Source: an uncultured Collinsella sp. (lineage in GTDB: Bacteria; Actinomycetota; Coriobacteriia; Coriobacteriales; Coriobacteriaceae). Taken from it: a stretch of DNA of 14,476 bases. Made by a program: the position numbers and the translations under genes. The stretch is from contig CABUTH010000034.1 of the NCBI GenBank assembly GCA_902494465.1, positions 1 to 14,476 of the forward strand, written 5' to 3'. This document shows positions 13,649-14,476 of the stretch, piece by piece. The stretch's first letter is position 1; each line of letters begins with the position of its first letter. Under the pieces are notes generated by a model. It was given only the letters and a program-made list of their open reading frames with translations, ran no database searches and was not told where the DNA came from.

Positions 13649-14476
13649 GTGGGGACCGCGATCGACATGGCATTTGACGGCGCGACGCTTGCCGCCTGCC
13701 CGCTCTCGGCGCTGGTGCTCTCGTTTGCCTTCTACGGTTTTTGCGGTTGGGCATGGGAATCGACAGTCTGCGCCATGCTCAACCACGGGCGCTTTGCCAA
13801 CAGCGGCTTTTTGCTGGGACCGTGCTGCCCCATCTATGGCGCGGGCGGCATTGCCTGCTGGCTGCTGTTGCGCGGGATTCCGGATGCCTCGAGCCAGTTT
13901 GTCGCTGCGGCGCTCGTATGCAGCGTGATTGAGTACAGTGTGGGCGTGCTGTTGGAAAAAACAACGGGCGCTCGCTTTTGGGACTATTCGCACCTGCCGT
14001 TTAACCTGCACGGACGCATCTGCCTGTACTGGGCATGCGCATTTGGCTTGGGTGCGTTGTGCATTTGCCGTTTAGTGGAGCCGGCATTGCTGGGGCTGCT
14101 TGGCCATCTGCCGGTGCTGATTGTGCGGCTATCCGCCTTTACCGTCGCGGTCGCGATGATGGTCGACGCGGTGTGCTCGTTGGCCAGCTGGCGCCGCCTG
14201 TCAGATCAGCTGGAGCGCGTGCGCGCCGACCTTGCCGACCGTATCAACGAGTCGCTTGCCGATGCCTCGGACTCAATGCTCGAGCGCATTCCCGAATCGA
14301 CGATTGACTCGGTGGCGCAGACGCACATCCGCGGTCGCGCCGTTACGCGTGGCTGGCCGAGCTGGGTGACGCCGCGCTTGATGCCCTGCGCGAGAAGGCT
14401 TCGATGCCGACGTTTATCGCGGATGGTGCTCGCGGCCTGGCGCTTGCCGCCCGCCGCGTGGCCGACGCCGCGCCGA
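13649..14476 (+). CDS. CmpB-family (putative ABC transporter type IV, PF06541-like) membrane protein; partial, apparent frameshift near 14340
   Basis: An integral membrane protein of unknown role. Seen: FYGFCGWAWEST (28-39), RFANSGFLLGPCCPIYGAGG (48-67) and LLEKTTGARFWDYSHLPFNLHGRICL (101-126) match the conserved CmpB pattern of GWxxE, GFLxGPxxPIYG and WDYSxxPFNxxGRIC. About five hydrophobic segments span 19-36, 62-75, 84-101, 124-142 and 150-178, followed by a charged helical tail. The GTG at 13649 has GGAGAGGG 7 bases upstream; an in-frame ATG at 13667 is an alternative. After residue 230 (about 14340) codon use changes sharply (AGA AGG CGA TTA appear), while the -1 frame from 14341 encodes a natural alanine-rich tail beginning RYAWLAELGDAALDALREK. 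A one-base deletion, real or from sequencing, is likely. The gene runs off the right edge. Confidence 0.85.
   Translation, partial: MGTAIDMAFDGATLAACPLSALVLSFAFYGFCGWAWESTVCAMLNHGRFANSGFLLGPCCPIYGAGGIACWLLLRGIPDASSQFVAAALVCSVIEYSVGVLLEKTTGARFWDYSHLPFNLHGRICLYWACAFGLGALCICRLVEPALLGLLGHLPVLIVRLSAFTVAVAMMVDAVCSLASWRRLSDQLERVRADLADRINESLADASDSMLERIPESTIDSVAQTHIRGRAVTRGWPSWVTPRLMPCARRLRCRRLSRMVLAAWRLPPAAWPTPRR

Noticed and set aside
12935..14011. 358-residue minus-strand ORF opposite the HD and CmpB genes
   Set aside because: Antisense to two genes with clear family motifs and no motif of its own.

Overview
The window looks like a chromosomal segment of a high-GC gut actinobacterium of the class Coriobacteriia, most like Collinsella. 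That is an inference from the GC-rich codon use, the AAGGAG/GGAGG ribosome binding sites and the gene types (SEC-C methionine aminopeptidase, CmpB-type membrane protein, Tat-like lipoprotein binding protein). There are no rRNA, tRNA, transposase, phage or cas genes.

Layout. 1-510 (-) is the N-terminal part of a type I methionine aminopeptidase with a SEC-C zinc motif. 563-629 is a perfect 20-bp inverted repeat. 671-1447 (-) is a COG0731-like radical SAM protein. 1673-2470 (+) is an alpha/beta hydrolase. 2682-4562 (+) is a fused signalling protein (degenerate GGDEF, receiver, intact HD-GYP), followed by a stand-alone HPt protein (4587-4943, +) and a strong shared terminator. 9337 down to 5051 (-) is a five-gene operon: Tat-like lipoprotein binding protein, two permeases and an ATPase of a polar amino-acid ABC importer, then a class-I glutamine amidotransferase-like C26 peptidase. 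9607-10809 (+) is an iron-type alcohol dehydrogenase. 10821-11041 is a non-coding array of six copies of a 15-bp motif in alternating orientation, spaced 40 bp apart. 11099-12880 (-) is a DXS-family transketolase-like enzyme. 13109-13645 (+) is a small HD-domain protein, followed by a CmpB-family membrane protein (13649 to the window end) that appears frameshifted near 14340.

How the genes work together. The HD-GYP protein and the HPt protein look like two parts of a phosphorelay whose kinase lies elsewhere, with c-di-GMP hydrolysis as the likely output. The importer operon probably brings in a glutamate/glutamine-type amino acid or gamma-glutamyl compound, which the C26 enzyme may then hydrolyse. 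The HD protein and the CmpB protein are tightly spaced and probably co-transcribed.

The two most unusual items are the regular alternating repeat array between the alcohol dehydrogenase and dxs genes, and the DXS-family enzyme. The enzyme keeps the thiamine-diphosphate residues but lacks the two arginines and the aspartate that DXS uses for its glyceraldehyde-3-phosphate acceptor.
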